Shown piece by piece: positions 7,934 through 16,687 of a stretch of 64,000 bases of DNA. Within the stretch, counting starts at the first letter, position 1, and each line of letters opens with the position of its first letter. A program made the position numbers and the translations under genes. Origin of the DNA: CAUPWF01 sp964367905 (lineage in GTDB: Bacteria > Bacillota > Clostridia > Lachnospirales > Lachnospiraceae); the NCBI GenBank assembly GCA_964367905.1, contig CAYIZP010000004.1:1-64000 (forward strand). Reading direction: 5' to 3'. The notes beneath the pieces were generated by a model, which was not told where the DNA came from, did no database searches, and saw only the letters and a program-made list of their open reading frames with translations.

Positions 7934-9595
7934 TTAGATTGAAACCATCAAACGATTTAGTGCGCTAAATAACGCACGGATTGATGCCTTTGTAATACTT
8001 CCACTGACTCCTACTCCAAAAATCTGTTTCTCGTTTTCTAGATTTTTCAATTGAATATATGCAGCCGCTTTTGCAGCTGACCCTTGACTCAATGCATGCT
8101 CTGCATAGTCCAACAATGATATCTTAAGATTCAATTCTTGCTCTAGACCTTTTTTCACCGCATCTAAAGGACCATTTCCTATAGAACTAATCTCTTTTTC
8201 TACTCCGCTCGCTTTGAATTTTAGTCTTACATTTGTTTCATTATCTCCAACATCTTCCGTTCTTACACTAATGAATTCATAAGGAGCTTTAATGTCCAAA
8301 TAAGTATTCTTGAACTCCTCCATGATTCTAGTAGGGGCAACTTCACCTTGCTTTTCTGCAATCGCTTGAATTACATCTGCAAATTCCTTGTGCATGTTCT
8401 TCGGTAAATTATAACCAAACTCTGTGTCCATAACAAATGCAACTCCGCCCTTACCAGATTGACTATTGATTCGGACAATTGCCTCATACTCTCTACCCAA
8501 ATCACTCGGATCAATTGGAAGATATGGCACTTCCCACCATGATTGTTTGCGCTCTTTCATGGCTTTTACACCTTTATTAATCGCATCTTGGTGCGATCCA
8601 GAAAATGCCGAAAATACCAATTTACCCGCATACGGATGACGCATCGGCACTTCCATCTTGCAACATGATTCATATACTTCGATAATTTCATTAATATTTT
8701 CGATATGTAGCTCAGGATTCACCCCTTGAGAAAACATATTATACGCAATGGTTAGTAAATCTATATTGCCCGTTCTCTCCCCATTTCCAAATAAAGTTCC
8801 CTCTACACGATCTGCTCCTGCCATCAATGCTAGTTCAGTTGCTGCAACTCCTGTTCCTCGATCATTGTGTGGATGCACACTGATAATTGCGCTCTTTCGA
8901 TTTTTTAAATTCGTACAAATCCATTCAATCTGGTCTGCATACACATTCGGGGTATTCATCTCTACTGTTGCAGGCAAGTTTAATATAATCGGATTCTCTT
9001 CGGTAGCTCCCCATTCTTCTTGCACTGCTTCGCATACTTCCAACGCATATTCTAACTCAGTACCCGTAAAACTTTCTGGAGAGTATTCAAGTCTCAAATT
9101 CCCCTCAAAGGTTTTTCCTAATTCCTTAACGAGTCTCGTACCCTCGATTGCAATTGCTTTGATTTCATCTTTTCCTTTGTTAAAAACAACGTCTCGTTGT
9201 AGAGTAGATGTCGAGTTATAGATATGCACTACCGCATTTTTTACACCATCTAATGCTTCAAATGTTCGTTCGATCAAATGTCTTCTACATTGAACTAACA
9301 CCTGAATCGTTACGTCATCTGGAATCATATTCTCTTCTACAAGTACACGCAAAAAATCATATTCTATTTGTGATGCCGATGGAAATCCAACCTCGATCTC
9401 CTTAAACCCTAGTTTCACTAATAACTGAAAGAATCGAATCTTTTCTTCTACTACCATGGGCTCAATCAAAGCCTGATTGCCATCCCTCAAGTCCACACTA
9501 CACCAAATTGGCGCTTTCTCTATCTGTTTGTTCGGCCACTGTCGCTCAGTGTAGTCCATCTTGGTAGCCGTCTTATATCTTGAAAAATTCAACAT
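7934..9595 (-). CDS. leuA: 2-isopropylmalate synthase
   Basis: LeuA condenses acetyl-CoA with 2-oxoisovalerate, the first committed step of leucine synthesis. The 553-residue length and N-terminus (RQWPNKQIEKAPIWCSVDLRDGNQAL) match the longer LeuA class known from Corynebacterium and clostridia. The TIM-barrel metal and catalytic residues are visible in DLRDGNQAL (about 36), SVHPHNDRGTG (about 241) and LFGNGERTGN (about 272). The C-terminal ~120 residues form the leucine-binding regulatory domain. It lies 2 bp after the HPr-like gene; leuB, leuC and leuD are not in the window, so leuA is separated from the rest of its pathway. Confidence 0.96.
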   Translation of the reverse strand: MLNFSRYKTATKMDYTERQWPNKQIEKAPIWCSVDLRDGNQALIEPMVVEEKIRFFQLLVKLGFKEIEVGFPSASQIEYDFLRVLVEENMIPDDVTIQVLVQCRRHLIERTFEALDGVKNAVVHIYNSTSTLQRDVVFNKGKDEIKAIAIEGTRLVKELGKTFEGNLRLEYSPESFTGTELEYALEVCEAVQEEWGATEENPIILNLPATVEMNTPNVYADQIEWICTNLKNRKSAIISVHPHNDRGTGVAATELALMAGADRVEGTLFGNGERTGNIDLLTIAYNMFSQGVNPELHIENINEIIEVYESCCKMEVPMRHPYAGKLVFSAFSGSHQDAINKGVKAMKERKQSWWEVPYLPIDPSDLGREYEAIVRINSQSGKGGVAFVMDTEFGYNLPKNMHKEFADVIQAIAEKQGEVAPTRIMEEFKNTYLDIKAPYEFISVRTEDVGDNETNVRLKFKASGVEKEISSIGNGPLDAVKKGLEQELNLKISLLDYAEHALSQGSAAKAAAYIQLKNLENEKQIFGVGVSGSITKASIRALFSALNRLMVSI

Positions 9596-9597
9596 AA

Positions 9598-9861
9598 TTA
9601 CTCTCCTAATCTGTCTTCTATAATTTTTTCAATTCCAGCAGATGCTTCCTCTTCATCCTCTCCATCAAAGGTAAACAACAAGACATCTCCACATTTCACA
9701 CATGCCCCCAACACACTTAGCACACTCTTTGCGTTCGCCTCCACTGTATCAATTTTGAAATGTATTTTTGATGAATAGATCATTGCTGTCTTACAAAGTA
9801 CTCCTGCTGGTCCCAAATCCAATCCAGTAGGATTTGCTATTTTTAGTTCTTTTTGTATCAT
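9598..9861 (-). CDS. HPr-like protein lacking the phosphorylatable His15
   Basis: At 87 residues and with NAKSVLSVLGACVKCGDVLLFTFDGEDEEEA this is clearly an HPr-fold protein. In HPr of the PTS the active site reads GLHARPA with His15 and Arg17; here the segment is GLDLGPA, giving Asp15 and Gly17, so it cannot carry phosphate from enzyme I in the normal way. Ser46, the HPr-kinase site, is kept (AKSVL). That combination recalls Crh, the Bacillus catabolite co-regulator, which has Gln15 and Ser46. It sits 10 bp after cdaR and 2 bp before leuA. A regulatory role is inference; it could also be a family with an unrelated use of the fold. Confidence 0.85.
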   Translation of the reverse strand: MIQKELKIANPTGLDLGPAGVLCKTAMIYSSKIHFKIDTVEANAKSVLSVLGACVKCGDVLLFTFDGEDEEEASAGIEKIIEDRLGE

Positions 9862-9871
9862 TCTATTTCTC

Positions 9872-11116
9872 CTAAGTCTCTGTCATTTCTATTTCTACGA
9901 CCACTTCCTCAACTAATTCACATTCGTCAATTGGTGATACTACAATCGGTACTGTATATATTCCTTCTTCTTTGATATCCTTTAAGTCAATGCTCAGTCG
10001 CACTTCATCTTCTGATAATTGCTCAATCACCTCATCAGGACCAGTGAACGTTACAAGAACACTTTCTTGTAAATACTCTAGATTTAATTTATCTGGATTG
10101 TTCGCCACCTCCAATGACCCAATCGGAATTTCAATACTTTTTGTTCCAAATTCATCCATTTGTATGGTAACCGCGATATTGTTTGCATTTGGATCCACTA
10201 GTGCGATTCCCTCTGGCAAATATTCTGTAATATCCACACTTGTTTCCTTTATTCCTGACATCCCCGCAACATTAATCGCACTTCCTGGTATCTCCAATAC
10301 TGTAGTCTGATCCAATATCGAATCCGTACCTGTCACCAACACCGTACTTGGTTCCGCATTTATATCAACAACACGGAATCCATCTTCAGGAGTACCACTC
10401 ACATTGAATTTCAGCGAAACTGATTTGGTGTTTTGCACCTCAACATCCACATTAATTTCACGATTGCTAATTGATAATGTAGTTTGGTCAATAATCGCCC
10501 CATTCTTATCATACATAATCAATTCCCCAACCATCCTGCTACTGATATCCGTTTCTGCAACATTGACCTGCGCAACCACTCGATCAATAATATTAATGAT
10601 TGATTCTGGACCAGAGACAGATATTGTCTCTGGATAGGTTTTCATCGTGCCTAGCACTTTTCCACTAGCTACCTCTCCTACTGCCACTGGAGTAATAGGG
10701 AAATTCTTCTTCTCACTATCTTCAATACTCACTTCTAAATTGATTGGTATCGCAGAAAGCGTTACATTTGCAGAATCATTGCTGTTCAAACTTACTTGAA
10801 CTGGCAACAAGCTTCCAAGTTCAATATTTTTAAAGTCTGCGGTAGCATGAAGCTGGTCATTGGTAATTTCACGGAGTATCGAAGTTTTCCCTTCTATCAT
10901 AACTACAACTGTTGGCTCTCCATTGACAAACTGATACACCTTACCTGTATCTGTAACAGTTGATACATTTAATAACTCTACTGGTATTCCTGCTACAACC
11001 TTTGTTGTCACTGGGTCTGCAAACTGCATCACGCCTCCCCACAAGAGAATGGCAAAAATAATTGCAAATATTTTTAGTCCTATATTGTTTAAAATCTTAT
11101 TTTTCACGATTGCCAC
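9872..11116 (-). CDS. cdaR: YbbR-domain protein CdaR, regulator of diadenylate cyclase
   Basis: CdaR is an extracytoplasmic, membrane-anchored partner that modulates CdaA. The 414-residue protein has an N-terminal membrane segment (IGLKIFAIIFAILLWGGV, about residues 12-32) followed by four repeated YbbR modules of about 85-90 residues, each with a hydrophobic strand pattern and a V-x-V-x-G/GTPE turn (for example VSVSGPESIINIIDRV, VSGTPEDGF, VTFTGPDEVI). It starts 20 bp inside the end of cdaA, an overlap seen in many Firmicutes. The glmM gene that commonly follows is replaced here by the HPr-like gene and leuA. Confidence 0.93.
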   Translation of the reverse strand: MAIVKNKILNNIGLKIFAIIFAILLWGGVMQFADPVTTKVVAGIPVELLNVSTVTDTGKVYQFVNGEPTVVVMIEGKTSILREITNDQLHATADFKNIELGSLLPVQVSLNSNDSANVTLSAIPINLEVSIEDSEKKNFPITPVAVGEVASGKVLGTMKTYPETISVSGPESIINIIDRVVAQVNVAETDISSRMVGELIMYDKNGAIIDQTTLSISNREINVDVEVQNTKSVSLKFNVSGTPEDGFRVVDINAEPSTVLVTGTDSILDQTTVLEIPGSAINVAGMSGIKETSVDITEYLPEGIALVDPNANNIAVTIQMDEFGTKSIEIPIGSLEVANNPDKLNLEYLQESVLVTFTGPDEVIEQLSEDEVRLSIDLKDIKEEGIYTVPIVVSPIDECELVEEVVVEIEMTET

Positions 11117-11984
11117 CTCGCCTTCTAAATGCTTTTGTTAAAAACGAAGTTTTTTTCTCATCTTGCATATTACTTCTCAATCGTTCCAATTTATCTGTCA
11201 ATTCATCTCCATCAATATTTCTGTATAGAATTCCTTGTTTTGCAACCGAAATATATCCTGTCTCTTCTGACACCACGATTACTAAAGCATCACTTACTTC
11301 ACTCATTCCAATAGCTGCTCGATGTCTTGTCCCCAAGTCTTTGCTCAAGTTCATATTATCGCTCAATGGCAGATAGCATGTTGCAGATACAATACGATCT
11401 CCTCTCATAATAACCGCCCCATCATGTAGCGGTGTATTGTGCTCAAAAATATTAATCAAAATCTGACTCGATATCATACAGTCTAAACGAATGCCTGTAG
11501 ATTCGTACTCTGTTAATTTGACATTGTTTTCAACAACAATCAATGCACCCGTCTTAGCTTTTTTCATCACCTCGCAGGCCAAGACAACTTCCCCAACTGT
11601 CTCTACTAAAAAGTTGTCAGTATCTCTCTTCTTGTCAAACGGCACGATATCATTCAATAAATTTCTCTGTCCTAGGTTCTCCAATGCTCTTCTAAGCTCT
11701 GGCTGAAAAATGACAATCCCTGCAATTGCAAATACACTCATCGACTCACCAACTAAGTACAGAATCATCTCCATATTTAGTACTGCTGCTCCAATCACAA
11801 ACACAGCAATTACTATAATTCCTCTCAAAAGCATCCATGCTTTCGTATTCAGAATCCATATCACTAATTTGTATACGAGCACAGCAATAATCACTATCTC
11901 CAACACATCTGTGATAGTGATGCTCCGTAGAACTGTAAGATACTGCTCTATGAAAATTTTCAAACTATTTAAAGCTCTGTCCAC
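11097..11984 (-). CDS. cdaA: Diadenylate cyclase CdaA (c-di-AMP synthesis)
   Basis: CdaA makes cyclic di-AMP from two ATP; the signal governs potassium and osmotic balance and wall homeostasis. Three membrane helices occupy about residues 20-95 and the DAC catalytic domain follows, with the active-site motifs HDGAVIMRGDRI (about 193) and GTRHRAAIGMSE (about 224). Length 295 is slightly above the 270-280 of Bacillus CdaA owing to a basic C-terminal tail. It is followed by overlapping cdaR and preceded at 34 bp by an unknown polytopic membrane protein gene. Confidence 0.95.
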   Translation of the reverse strand: MDRALNSLKIFIEQYLTVLRSITITDVLEIVIIAVLVYKLVIWILNTKAWMLLRGIIVIAVFVIGAAVLNMEMILYLVGESMSVFAIAGIVIFQPELRRALENLGQRNLLNDIVPFDKKRDTDNFLVETVGEVVLACEVMKKAKTGALIVVENNVKLTEYESTGIRLDCMISSQILINIFEHNTPLHDGAVIMRGDRIVSATCYLPLSDNMNLSKDLGTRHRAAIGMSEVSDALVIVVSEETGYISVAKQGILYRNIDGDELTDKLERLRSNMQDEKKTSFLTKAFRRRGGNREK

Positions 11985-12018
11985 GTCATCTTCCCCTTTG
12001 CCTTACTTGTATTTCATA

Positions 12019-13227
12019 CTACTTATTATCCTCTAATTCCTTTTGCAGGCTCTCATGTAGGATTTGGTGATTCGTAGCCTCATGCTGACGTCTAAGCTCA
12101 GTTCTCTTCTGTTTGCTTACCACATCTCGCAACGCTCTCTCAATTTCCTTTTCTGGCAATTGTAGTGTATCACCACTCATCACATCGTCTGCGACCTCTT
12201 CTTCTCTAATCGGACGACGACCTGCCTGATTGTATTGTTGTTGTTTTTTGTTAATCACTCGATTCGACTCTCGATTCGTTCTCCCGCGCTTGCTTTCCGC
12301 CTCTCTTCTTTCTTTCGCGTCTAGTTCCATCTGACTCTCGTAAATCTTCACCTTTGGAATTGCTTTGACATAGTAATGATAATCGTCATCCTCAAAAGTT
12401 ATGGATTCTGTTTGATTAAACTTAACTGCATATAAGAAAAATTCTAAAACAAGTCCGATAATTACGCCTACTAAATTTCCTAATAATAAGGAAACCGTAT
12501 CTACCTCTAATTCAAATGCACTTGCCATAACAAATGATACAATAAAAGTGGCTACAATCCCTACTCCCATTGCAAATTTCCATGCGTGTGGTATGTATAA
12601 AATTTTTATACTAGCTACAAGCATCGTGCTAACCGCAAGTGTCACTAACAACAACCACATATCTGTATTACCGACCAGTTCTGTAAAAAATGCTGTTAAA
12701 GGTGAAATCATTTCCATAAGTTCCAAGTCTTTAAAGACATCTACCATTGGTTGTAATTGTTGAATCAAATAGTATAAGAACACACCACAACCAATCGGTA
12801 TTGCAACAAAAGGGTTGCCCGTTAGTCCAAATATAATTGGGATAGCAAATGGCATATTATATTGGATCAAAATCGGTGTGATCAAAAGTGCAATTGCTTG
12901 TCTATGTGTAAACTGAAAATAAATAATGAACATAAACAAGAATATAACTCCAACAGCTGCCAACAAGAAAATGGAAAGCTCATATACCTGTGCCATAATT
13001 AAAAGCGCTGCCACAAAAGCAGTTACAATCATCGGTAGCACTGAACATACCAATGCTAACAATGGTGCAATGTATACTGTATTTAACGCCTCCATAAATC
13101 CTAATTCTGTGTTAATGTAGGCAAATACTAGCCACGCTAAAATAAATTTATAAACGATCGCAATCCACCTATTGTATTTTGCATAAAGACCTAAAAATTG
13201 TTCCTTTGCATAATGTAAATTATCCAT
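12019..13227 (-). CDS. Polytopic membrane protein with charged cytoplasmic tail, unknown
   Basis: The 402-residue protein has about eight to nine hydrophobic segments between residues 20 and 285 and then a hydrophilic tail of about 115 residues that is very rich in Arg, Lys, Glu and Gln (REAESKRGRTNRESNR and on). I recognise no transporter signature. It overlaps the preceding 134-residue gene by 8 bp and ends 34 bp before cdaA, so all are probably one transcript. A role near c-di-AMP signalling or envelope homeostasis is suggested only by position. Confidence 0.8.
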   Translation of the reverse strand: MDNLHYAKEQFLGLYAKYNRWIAIVYKFILAWLVFAYINTELGFMEALNTVYIAPLLALVCSVLPMIVTAFVAALLIMAQVYELSIFLLAAVGVIFLFMFIIYFQFTHRQAIALLITPILIQYNMPFAIPIIFGLTGNPFVAIPIGCGVFLYYLIQQLQPMVDVFKDLELMEMISPLTAFFTELVGNTDMWLLLVTLAVSTMLVASIKILYIPHAWKFAMGVGIVATFIVSFVMASAFELEVDTVSLLLGNLVGVIIGLVLEFFLYAVKFNQTESITFEDDDYHYYVKAIPKVKIYESQMELDAKERREAESKRGRTNRESNRVINKKQQQYNQAGRRPIREEEVADDVMSGDTLQLPEKEIERALRDVVSKQKRTELRRQHEATNHQILHESLQKELEDNK

Positions 13228-13624
13228 TCAAACCACCCCTTTTATAATACTTGTTCAATTGACTCACATCTTTGAGATATTGCTTGTATCGCTCTTTTGC
13301 TTTTGAGTATTTGTAATTATAAACAACTCCTGAAATAACTGCCATTGCAATCCATACACCTCCGAGTAGCCATAAGAGACCATAAATATAATCCATAATC
13401 ATATCCATGTCCTTTAACAGCAGTACCAAATTGCTAAAATCATACATACACCAACCAGCTGCCACAATAACGTAAGCAATCGTAGTCCATATCAAACTAA
13501 TCAAAATATGTATAGTAATATAGTCCAGCCGATAGTACGAACATATTTTCAAATCCAATGTATCGCCGCCCTCTTCTATCTGAGCAATTCTTGTCATCAT
13601 AGCTATTTTATTCTCATCTAACAT
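13220..13624 (-). CDS. Small two-helix membrane protein, unknown
   Basis: The 134-residue protein has two hydrophobic segments (about residues 33-55 and 80-104), a short linker containing MDMIMDYIYG, and a basic C-terminus (YKYSKAKERYKQYLKDVSQLNKYYKRGG) that may form a short amphipathic helix. No known family is recognised. Its end overlaps the next gene by 8 bp, which points to co-translation with the polytopic protein; the two may form a complex. A GAGGTG site lies about 7 nt before the ATG at 13624. Confidence 0.75.
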   Translation of the reverse strand: MLDENKIAMMTRIAQIEEGGDTLDLKICSYYRLDYITIHILISLIWTTIAYVIVAAGWCMYDFSNLVLLLKDMDMIMDYIYGLLWLLGGVWIAMAVISGVVYNYKYSKAKERYKQYLKDVSQLNKYYKRGGLNG

Positions 13625-13689
13625 ATCTACACCTCATAAATAAAATTATATTTTCACTAGGTAAACATTCTCCTAAGTATAACATATTA

Positions 13690-14451
13690 CTAGAACCCTT
13701 GTCCAATACTTATGGTCAAGAAATACACCTTCTTTACTCCATGATTCTTCAAAACTCTTGAAATTTCATTAACCGTTGCCCCCGTAGTGTAAATATCATC
13801 AACCAACATGACCACCTCAGGTATACAATTACCCGAATTAATTTGAAAAGCATTTCGCATATTTTTAAAGCGTTGCACCTCATTTAATTGCTTTTGTTTA
13901 TACGTTTCCTTTTTCCTTAGAACTAAGTTGGTTCTCACTGGAATATCAAAGCTGATTTCCCTCTCAATTACCCGAGCCAAAACCTCTGCCTGATTAAATC
14001 CTCTCTGCCTCTTCCTATGTGGATGCAAAGGCACAGGAATAATCACTTGTGGATTCCACGACCTAATGCAGCCCTCATATTTCTTTACCAGCAACTGACC
14101 ATAAGTCTCCGCATATATCCTTCTATTACTGTATTTAAATTTATAAATGGATGATTTCACCTTCCCAGCGTGCACCCACAAACTACGTCCCTGATCAAAT
14201 GATTTTCCGTGTTTGCTACAATCCTCGCAACACTCTTTCTCCTCATCATAGATTGGCTTGCCGCAACACATACATAGTGGCTCTCTGACAGTCGGATATT
14301 GCCTTCTGCATTCCTCGCAGACGCCTTGTTGACTCACACATCCACATAGAACACAAGTGGATGGATACAGTAATTCCAATACAAGTTCCTTACATTGACA
14401 AATTAAATTCTTGAATTCGCTCCTCCAAGCTCGTATACCTTTTTTGTTCAT
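13690..14451 (-). CDS. comF: ComF-family phosphoribosyltransferase-like protein
   Basis: ComF proteins join an N-terminal zinc-finger region to a PRPP-binding phosphoribosyltransferase domain and are linked to natural transformation and DNA uptake. Here Cys pairs occur at CVLCG, CEECR, CMCCG and CCEDCSKH (residues about 35-80), and the PRPP motif VMLVDDIYTTGATVNE is at about residue 215. The HPHRKRQRGFNQAEVLA segment is typical of the family. The longest frame overlaps the end of recD2 by 62 bp and has no clear ribosome-binding site; a TTG just after the recD2 stop, preceded by AAGG, is an alternative start that would still keep the first Cys pair. Confidence 0.9.
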   Translation of the reverse strand: MNKKGIRAWRSEFKNLICQCKELVLELLYPSTCVLCGCVSQQGVCEECRRQYPTVREPLCMCCGKPIYDEEKECCEDCSKHGKSFDQGRSLWVHAGKVKSSIYKFKYSNRRIYAETYGQLLVKKYEGCIRSWNPQVIIPVPLHPHRKRQRGFNQAEVLARVIEREISFDIPVRTNLVLRKKETYKQKQLNEVQRFKNMRNAFQINSGNCIPEVVMLVDDIYTTGATVNEISRVLKNHGVKKVYFLTISIGQGF

Positions 14452-16612
14452 TTGTGTTTTTTATCATCTCCCGAAATGTTCGCTCATCTCCAATCAAAGT
14501 TACACATTTTTTCGCCCTAGTTATTGCTGTATAGATTAAATTTCGATTGTAGAGGAGTCTCGGCCCCTGTAATAGTGGAATGATAACTGCCGGGTACTCG
14601 CTTCCCTGTGATTTATGTATCGTGATTGCATAGGAGTGTTCGAGCTCATTCAATAACTTATAAGGATAATTGACCTTTCTCTCCTCGTCAAATGTCACCT
14701 CAACAATCTCATGATATAAATCAATGTATGTTATAATTCCCATATCTCCATTGTACACACCCAAACCCTTATCTACAACTAAGCCAAACTTCGTTGTAAC
14801 TTCCCATTCTAGCTGATAATTATTTTTTATCTGCATCACCTTGTCACCCATGCGAAAAATTCGTTCCCCAACTTCTTTCTCAACTTTTCCACCTTCTTTT
14901 GGATTCAAGTATTCTTGCAAGATTTTATTCAAACGTTCCACTCCAAGCAAACCTTTTCTCATCGGTGTAAGCACCTGAATTTCCTGCTGGGATGCTTGAA
15001 CATATTTCGGCAATTTTTTTTGAATCAATTCAATTGCATTGCTGATAATCATATTGGTATCATCTCTCTTCAAGAAGAAAAAATCCTTACTATCATTGTC
15101 CAAAGTAATCTCTTCCCCTGTATTAATTTTATGCGCATTCACAACGATGTCACTCTCACCTGCTTGACGAAAAATCTTTGTCAATTCAATCACCTTAAAT
15201 GTATCAGCTGCAATGATGTCTCTCAATACACTTCCTGGCCCAACGCTTGGCAGCTGATTTTTATCTCCCACTAAGATTACCCTCGTGCCCTCCACAATCG
15301 CAGATAGCAGCGCATGCATGAGTGTCAGATCAACCATAGACATCTCATCAATTACAATCACATCGACCTCTAACGGATTCTGTCGATTCCTCGCAAATCC
15401 AATATTCCCGTCTTCTTCTGGATTTCCACTTACTTCTAACATTCTATGAATGGTTCTAGCCTCACATCCAGTGGTTTCAGACATTCGTTTTGCTGCTCTT
15501 CCTGTCGGAGCCGCTAGAAACACATCTAACCCTTCCGATTCAAAATATTGTATCATCGCATTGATTGTAGTGGTCTTTCCAGTTCCTGGTCCCCCTGTTA
15601 AAATCAGCAAGCCATTTCGAACACCTTCCATAACCGCCCTCTGCTGTTTTTCATCCAATACTTGCTTTGTATTTTTTTGTATTTGACAGATGCGATTCTC
15701 TAACACCACATCTGGAATCTCATATTGCACGTTTAAATCATGTAGCATCTTCGCGATATTTAATTCCATATAATAATACATAGAGGGATATATTCGTGAA
15801 TCGAATTCTTCTGGTTTCTGCACAATCTTCTTCTCGATAGTCAGATCCATCAAGTGCCGCTCTACATTTTCCACTTCAATTTCTAATAATTGTTGTACCC
15901 TTGTAAGGAGTACTGACTTCGGAAGGTACACATGTCCCTCGTTCACACATTGTAACAATGTATAGTGAACTCCACTTTGAATTCGAAAATCAGAGTCTGC
16001 ATGGATTCCAATCTTTCTCGCGATTTCATCGGCAATCTTAAATCCCACGCCCGTGATTTCATCGGCTAATTGATATGGATTTTCCTTTATCACTCCGTAT
16101 ATATTCTGACCGTAATGCTGATAAACCTTTGCTGCCAAAGCAGTTGATATTCCATATTTTTGCAGAAAAATCATCGCTCTTCGAAAGTCTTTCTTACCCT
16201 CTACCTGATCTGCTATCTGCATTGCGATTCTTTTACTTATCCCTTTAATTTCTGTCAATCGCTCTGGCTCATCTTCTATGATCTTAAATGTTTCCTCACG
16301 AAATTTCTCAACAATCTTATCTGCTAACGCCTCCCGAATTCCTTTAATCGCACCCGATCCTAAATACCGCTTCATCGAAATCAAATCGTCTGGTTCTGTA
16401 ATTTCATATCTGTGGACATTAACCTGATCACCATGAATCGGATGAGTCTGATACTCTCCCTCTATTTCTATGCAATCTCCCTGATTGACAAAATGCAAGG
16501 TTCCAACACAAACTGTCGTTTCTCCATTTCCACTCAACCGAAAAACCGTATACCCATTCTCTTCATTACGATATGTAATTCCCTCTACATATCCCTTCAT
16601 CGTTATTGCCAT
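14390..16612 (-). CDS. recD2: ATP-dependent RecD2-like DNA helicase
   Basis: RecD2 is a 5'-3' superfamily 1B helicase found in bacteria without RecBCD and involved in replication-fork and recombination repair. The 740-residue protein has the RecD2-specific N-terminal OB/HhH-containing region (ITYRNEENGYTVFRL; LTEIKGISKRIA; TGVGFKIADEIA), the Walker A GGPGTGKTT near residue 343, Walker B VIVIDEMSMVD near 425, and motif VI region AITIHKSQGSEYPAV with LIYTAITRAKK near the end. AAGG lies 5-8 nt before the ATG. The downstream comF frame overlaps its end. Confidence 0.95.
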   Translation of the reverse strand: MAITMKGYVEGITYRNEENGYTVFRLSGNGETTVCVGTLHFVNQGDCIEIEGEYQTHPIHGDQVNVHRYEITEPDDLISMKRYLGSGAIKGIREALADKIVEKFREETFKIIEDEPERLTEIKGISKRIAMQIADQVEGKKDFRRAMIFLQKYGISTALAAKVYQHYGQNIYGVIKENPYQLADEITGVGFKIADEIARKIGIHADSDFRIQSGVHYTLLQCVNEGHVYLPKSVLLTRVQQLLEIEVENVERHLMDLTIEKKIVQKPEEFDSRIYPSMYYYMELNIAKMLHDLNVQYEIPDVVLENRICQIQKNTKQVLDEKQQRAVMEGVRNGLLILTGGPGTGKTTTINAMIQYFESEGLDVFLAAPTGRAAKRMSETTGCEARTIHRMLEVSGNPEEDGNIGFARNRQNPLEVDVIVIDEMSMVDLTLMHALLSAIVEGTRVILVGDKNQLPSVGPGSVLRDIIAADTFKVIELTKIFRQAGESDIVVNAHKINTGEEITLDNDSKDFFFLKRDDTNMIISNAIELIQKKLPKYVQASQQEIQVLTPMRKGLLGVERLNKILQEYLNPKEGGKVEKEVGERIFRMGDKVMQIKNNYQLEWEVTTKFGLVVDKGLGVYNGDMGIITYIDLYHEIVEVTFDEERKVNYPYKLLNELEHSYAITIHKSQGSEYPAVIIPLLQGPRLLYNRNLIYTAITRAKKCVTLIGDERTFREMIKNTNEQKRYTSLEERIQEFNLSM

Positions 16613-16650
16613 ATCAACCTTCTCTGTTTCTTATTATTTTTTTGTACAAA

Positions 16651-16682
16651 AGGACAGAAGAACCCTCGTTCCCCTGCCCCTT
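16651..16682. repeat. Intergenic GC-rich element between mreB and recD2
   Basis: An imperfect inverted repeat begins AGGACAGAAGAACCC and ends TTCCCCTGCCCCTT, filling most of the space between the mreB stop and the recD2 start. Its GGGGCAGGGGAA edge resembles the outer arms of the palindromes at 54555 and 62289, so I list it as a possible outlying member of that family. No good T run follows on the minus strand. Confidence 0.4.
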
Positions 16683-16687
16683 AACTA

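Noticed and set aside
8748..9221. 157-codon frame opposite leuA
   Set aside because: Shadow of leuA with no start signal.
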